The position numbers and the translations under genes were made by a program. Below are positions 47,162-64,000 of a stretch of 64,000 bases of DNA, piece after piece (within the stretch, counting starts at the first letter, position 1; each line of letters starts with the position of its first letter). This DNA is from Gavia stellata (taxonomy: Eukaryota > Chordata > Aves > Gaviiformes > Gaviidae), in contig NC_082620.1 of assembly GCF_030936135.1 (NCBI RefSeq), positions 3,410,001 through 3,474,000 of the forward strand. Reading direction: 5' to 3'. The notes beneath the pieces were generated by a model. It made no database searches. It was not told the DNA's origin and saw only the letters and a list, made by a program, of their open reading frames with translations.

Positions 47162-48741
47162 TTTATTACTGGTTTACTTTTCAAACTGAGTGCCCCTGCC
47201 TGGATTCTTCTCCCTTGGGCACGCGGGAGTGTGTAGCCTTGAAATAGACTTAAAAAGCGCATGGAAAGCAGCAGGAAAAGGGCTGTGTCGCCTTCCTCAG
47301 GTCCATTCAAATTGTGTAACGTCGCCTGCCAGAATTTACACGTCTAAAGCTATTCTGCCTGCATTAATGCCACCCGTCTTAGATGAAGGGGCTCTACACC
47401 TGACAGTAGAAGCTGGAAACACAGAGAACTACGAGGAAGATTTTTTTCCCTAAGGACAATCATGATGTGAATTTACTGCTTTTGAAACATACTACTCTGG
47501 CAGACCCAGAGCGTAACGGTGTCTGATAAGCCGAGCAGGTGTCTCACAGGCAACGGCAGAAAAGATTCCTCCCCCTTCCCTCTCTAACCATGGGTCTAGC
47601 CTAGACAGATTTTTATACCTACCAGCTCACCACAATCTCTCAGCACTTTCCAACCACTCATTTCTATCAGCCTAGACCCCACTGGAGAAGTGTTAGCAGT
47701 GGAGTGTTTTGGTTTGGAATCTCAAATAATAGAAACACTGAATAATGATTTCCTCTAAGTACCAGAGAACAGCTCCTTGATGGCCCGTTCAAGTTAGATG
47801 CAAAGAAAATTATCAAAACACTGAGAACTGGAATGAGGCCACCAAAGACCACTGGGGCCTCGGGGTTGTTATCCAGAGATTGATTAGAGCTTTTGACTAC
47901 CTTGACATGGGATAGAGCTGAGATGATTCAGCAGTGAAGCCCTCCTGACTAATGTAGTTGTTCTCAGCCTTCCCTTTCTTAGATTATATCTACACATACT
48001 GATGTGGTCTGCATTTGTCTGAGTATGCATGCTCCTTTTAGCTGCAGTAATAAAATACAGGGAGGCTACCTTTTATCTCTTCAGTCTAATCCCAGAGGTA
48101 AAGTATCATTAGCAGACCTTCGTTTAGCTAACTGGAAGCACCCATATTGCCACTGCTGCTGTTTTGAACTTTGTGATATGCCTCCAAGGACTGCAAAGAG
48201 GTAAGGAATCAGATGATCTTCAGGCTCTTATTACTGAGTTTCATCTGGTATGACATTTAACTGTTATGACTCCTGGAGTCAGCTCCCTGATTGGTTTATA
48301 TTTGGAATAGTATCCAGGAATTATTGTCTAACGTCCAGTCCCATATATGCTGTGGATGAAAACGGGCTTCCAGCTACTTGGAGAGAGAGCTTGTGACTTG
48401 CCTCCAAAAAGCTGGATTTCCAGTCCAAGAAAGCATTTTTGTAAAGCCAACCAATCAGTGAAGGTTCAAGTAAATCGCATTTCCAAGAAACAGCAGATGA
48501 GGAGCAGAATCAAAAATGAAGGCACAAAATCTCCTTCCAAGTTCTACAGCAACATTCCTAGATATTACCTGCAGTATCAGAGAGGGAGATCTTCCAGTAG
48601 TGGAGTCTTAAAATATTGTTAAAAATCAATATCCAAATAGCTTTGATCAATGCCTTAGAAACTTTCAGCAGCATTCCCTGTTTCCACTCAAAGTCAGCAG
48701 TGAGCAGGACCAGGGAAAGGTCCTTCCCGTGAAGCATGGCT
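47162..48741 (-). other. PLOD1 3' UTR with poly(A) signal at 47162-47167
   Basis: From the PLOD1 stop codon (48742) to AATAAA on the minus strand (TTTATT at 47162-47167), about 1.6 kb. No coding potential seen. The signal lies only about 300 bp upstream of the MFN2 promoter motifs, so PLOD1 transcription must end almost at the MFN2 start. Confidence 0.55.
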
Positions 48742-60645
<11,904 letters not shown>

Positions 60646-60764
60646 CTGCATACAGGAGAAAGCACAAGAGACACATTCAACTTGCATTGTTTTCACAACC
60701 AGCTGTTCCATACCTAACAAAGGGGCTTTACTATCAGATACTGAGCCAAGGTAGGGATCAAAAG

Positions 60765-60900
60765 CCTTAAAGGTACTTCACAGATTCGGCAAAGGGAAGT
60801 CAAAATTCAACTATTGAGAAGCAAAGTGACTTTCCCAGTACATTCTTTAGGTTGATCATGAATCCAGCAATAGAATCCAGGAGTCCTAGCTTTTATGCAA
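60765..60900 (-). repeat. MIR fragment in PLOD1 intron 1
   Basis: Minus-orientation MIR: GAGAAGCAAAGTGACTTTCC, then TGAATCCAGCAATAGAATCC and AGGAGTCCTAGC, in consensus order (aagtaacttgcccaag ... gccgggattcgaacccaggc). Confidence 0.6.
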
Positions 60901-63562
60901 ACAGTCACTGCTGTTCATGGACACAGGTTACATCTGTTCTATATGACATTGACAGATGCCCAGGTTCATTTTAAATCAGGCAAGGGAGGTAGTCTAGCTG
61001 TAGAGCTACCTTATCCTACTGAGACGAAAACAGCTTACTTACACCTCACCCAATTATCTCTACACTGTACAATGTTAAGCACTGTTAAGTGTTCTCACTG
61101 CCCACAAAGCTTCAACCTCAGGAAGAAAACTAGCTTCAAATCCTACTTATTTGCTGCCTGGATTTTCTTGGGACCAACTCATCAAAGATTCGTAGAGGAA
61201 AAAAAACCAGAAAGCATGGACGTTGCCAATGTTTTACTGGAAGAACTAACTATCATGGAGGACAGAACATGGCAAAGATGCCCTCAAATTTCAGTGTTTG
61301 ATTGAAGAACTCAAAACTAATTGCAGCACAAGCAAGACTGTTCCTTTGCATTTGTATTTATGCAGCAGAGATTAGAACTTGGTCCTGGGTATAAAATGGG
61401 AGATTATATAAAGATACAATGTCATTGCCTGAGTTATGAGCTAGAAAAATGAAATATAATATATTGGGGTTTGCCCTGCTATTGAAAGCTACAATTCTCT
61501 TCTCTCATATAGAGTATGAAGGAAATTAAACTTGGAAGATAAAAAATAGAACCACTATAAAATGCCCATTTGGAAGCCATCCATTTAGTGCCATTGGCTT
61601 CCTGTTCCCCACAGAGTTGCTTTTTTGTCACTCTGCAGTGACTAAGTGTAGGGAAGACCAAAATTAGGCTGAATGTTATTATCCCCTCTCCACCGCTGCT
61701 CCAATTTTCTACTGCATTCCTGAGGTGTTTTCCAGATTTTTTCATACATACACAACGTGAATTTAAATCTGCCATAACCTTCATTTACATTCTCCTCACA
61801 AACTTCCTTTTCACTTCCAGTCCCTTAAAAATGACAAAGCTAAATCCTGAGTTCTCTTTCAGAAGTTTCTCTATAGTACCACTGGAATATGATTTTTATG
61901 TGGAAGCTCTGGTTTCTTCATTTGAGTGATTAAATGTGATACTTCATCTTAACACTTTTGCTTAAGTAGGAATTTGTATAGGCTCTGGCAACAGTGCTTA
62001 AATGTGAATCCTGGCCATCTGATTTTAACATCGGAAAATACCAGGAAAAACTGAAAGCACACTTTCTTGGCTTGAGCAGGCTTCTTTTGGAACAATGATT
62101 TTTTTCAATGGATGTACCAGATGCATCTTCCTAGTGTGCCTAAACTGATACTTTGTCTGATCTTAAAGAGGAAGGAACTAGGAGCTGGAGTCCTAGATAG
62201 ACCTGACAAAGGCAGCAAAAGTGAAAAATAAGTGTAAGACTCCAAGTTAGGAAGAAAGAAGATGTTCCCAAGGCAATTCCGAAAATCCTTTACCTGCATC
62301 AGAATAAAAAGAGCGGAGAGATTGAGAACATTAATAGAAGGTCAGCTCTAATTATATTTTGTTAGACATTTGCACAGACAGACAAAGGGAGTGACTGATA
62401 AAAGAATATGAATCCTTCATTTGCAGTTTTTAAAAGCAGATTTTCAGACATATGAAGTGCATTCCTAATCCAGCTCCTCCAGCACACTCCAGTTCCTTGT
62501 GTCCTGTCCAGTCAGAGGGTGCAAACAAACGAGTAAAACGTGTATCTCCTCAGGGAATTTGTTAAAGCCGTTAAAAGTTTCTAGCCATATGATGGCATGC
62601 AGAAAACCATGGCAGCTTTATTAGCTAGCTCTGAGCTCATTCACGGTTTCTGAGAAGGCGAAGATCATACTGCCAATGAAGAGGGGGGCAAATGTGGGCT
62701 TGCCAGAGAGGAATGTAAAGACAAACATCAAATTCTAGTACTTGAAAGGAGAGGAGAAAGAATATGATAATGATAAAAGAAGGAAAGAAAAAAAAGAGCC
62801 TGACTGCTATGCAATTATTTCAGTCTGAATTCTCAGGCATCTCACATTAAATAAATCACTAATTCATTTTCATGCCGCCACCCCAAGAAAGCAACAAACT
62901 GTTTGATACGACTGCCAGAAGTTTGCAGGACAAGATGCGAGAGCTAAAGGCTCACAGGGATGAACAGGAAGCGGTGTCCTGTTTCTGAGACAGAAAAGGT
63001 TTCACCATGCAGCGTGTGAACTCACTGGAGCACAGAAGTGCCAGCACAGAGACAACTATCCTCCCCAACAGAATTCCAAGTTACAGATTCCCTTCTCATT
63101 ACTAGTCTGTGGGGGTAGGACTCAGAGACATTAAGCTCGGTTTCTGTTCTCAGAAATCTCTGCAGTAGCGAGAGCTTTCCATCCCAAGAGACATTCCTTC
63201 AGCCCAGTACTAGCAGCTTGTGCTGAGCTACGTTGCCTCCGCTCCCTCTCCTTTAACCCTTTTTTCCTCTTCTAGAAGATCTTGCTGAACACTGGTGCAG
63301 CTAAGAGGTATTTCCAGAGACAGAGCAGTAAACCCTTTTAATTTCAGTATCACATGCAGGTATTTCAAAACCTCCAAAAGCAGATTTATGCTTCCCTATT
63401 TTCCATGTCACAGTTACTTTTCATATGTAGAAATGGTAGCCTATCCTGTTAAGCTGGGCCTCCTGGGCCCAGAGACTCCTTGGGCCATGCTGACAATTAG
63501 AAATCGTATAAATACATTTAATAATGGTATGGCTGCAAAATATGAACACAGTGTGGTTAACG

Positions 63563-63690
63563 AAGCAAGCACTGGACTAGGAACCAGGGGAGCTGGATTG
63601 TACTGCTAGCTCTGCTATGCAGTAAAGAGCCAATCCTGCTATCCCTCTGTTTTCCATCTGTAGAATGATAATAGAGGACATTTAACACTT
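63563..63690 (+). repeat. MIR SINE fragment near window end
   Basis: Plus-orientation MIR: AGCACTGGACTAGGAACCAG, GCTGGATTGTACTGCTAGCT, CTGCTATGCAGTAAAGAGCC and CTGTTTTCCATCTGTAGAAT followed by GATAATAGAGG. The best-preserved MIR in the window. Confidence 0.75.
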
Positions 63691-64000
63691 TTGTGAGGGT
63701 TTTTGAGCACTACAGGTAAAAAGGATTCTGTAGGGACTAAGCATTGGAACAGGGACTCTGAGATCAACACCACAATGAAATGATTGGGTAGACTTCCGAG
63801 TTTTTACAAAGAGTAAATATCAGTGACAAGATGAGTTCAGCAACAAAAAATTTTAGAGTTATTTACTTCTGCCCTGACTCTACTGGGAAAGCACATCTGC
63901 AGCTGCATTTCAGGACAAGGAATTAATTTATCTCTAGGCTGTGCTTTGGGAAATCTTACTGTGCTACTTCCTGTCAAGATAGTGTCCAAGAAAATACCAT

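Larger units (their letters stand above)
60646..64000. other. Partial PLOD1 intron 1
   Basis: More than 3.3 kb upstream of exon 2. It contains no CpG island and no signal-peptide exon in the phase required (3n+1 coding bases ending in G), so PLOD1 exon 1 and promoter lie beyond 64,000. Two MIR fragments are present (about 60,765-60,900 and 63,563-63,690). No other feature seen. Confidence 0.7.

Overview
This window looks like a bird nuclear genome, probably a gene-dense microchromosomal segment. Three things support this. A CR1 retroposon 3' end with the avian-type terminal repeat lies at 19,899-20,190. Introns are compact (about 100 to 1,900 bp in PLOD1 and MFN2). The minus-strand exons encode vertebrate proteins that can be read through canonical GT-AG splices. 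There are no operons, CRISPR arrays, phage or bacterial features. The species cannot be fixed from sequence alone.

Four genes lie head-to-tail on the minus strand, so transcription runs from high to low coordinates: PLOD1 (exons 2-19; exon 1 lies beyond 64,000), MFN2 (complete coding region), MIIP (complete coding region) and the 5' end of TNFRSF8/CD30 (signal-peptide exon and first cysteine-rich exon; the rest lies below position 1). From memory, this is the gene order of human 1p36.22. I joined the exons by eye and checked each exon's length against its codon count and phase. PLOD1 exons 2-19 give 2,111 coding bases, MFN2 gives 2,268 (755 aa), and MIIP gives 1,437 (478 aa).

Layout: 1-3,151 TNFRSF8 intron 2 (partial); 3,152-12,700 TNFRSF8 exons 2 and 1 with a 9.4-kb intron; 12,701-13,450 TNFRSF8 upstream region with two perfect AP-1 sites and a (TCAC)7 repeat; 13,450-26,050 gene-poor spacer with CR1, MIR and AT-rich repeat; 26,050-33,400 MIIP with a CpG-island promoter; about 33,860-46,850 MFN2 with a CpG-island promoter; 47,160-64,000 PLOD1 from poly(A) signal to intron 1.

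The genes are unrelated in function: collagen lysyl hydroxylation in the ER (PLOD1), mitochondrial outer-membrane fusion (MFN2), a migration/invasion inhibitor (MIIP) and a TNF-receptor family signalling receptor (TNFRSF8). What links them is conserved order and very short gaps: PLOD1 poly(A) to MFN2 promoter is about 300 bp, and a candidate MFN2 poly(A) signal to the MIIP CpG island is about 450 bp. I found no previously undescribed system. The most useful results are the TNFRSF8 exon 2 hidden in an apparently empty region, the enlarged MIIP exon with a conserved C4 motif, and the MFN2 promoter motifs with a short upstream ORF.
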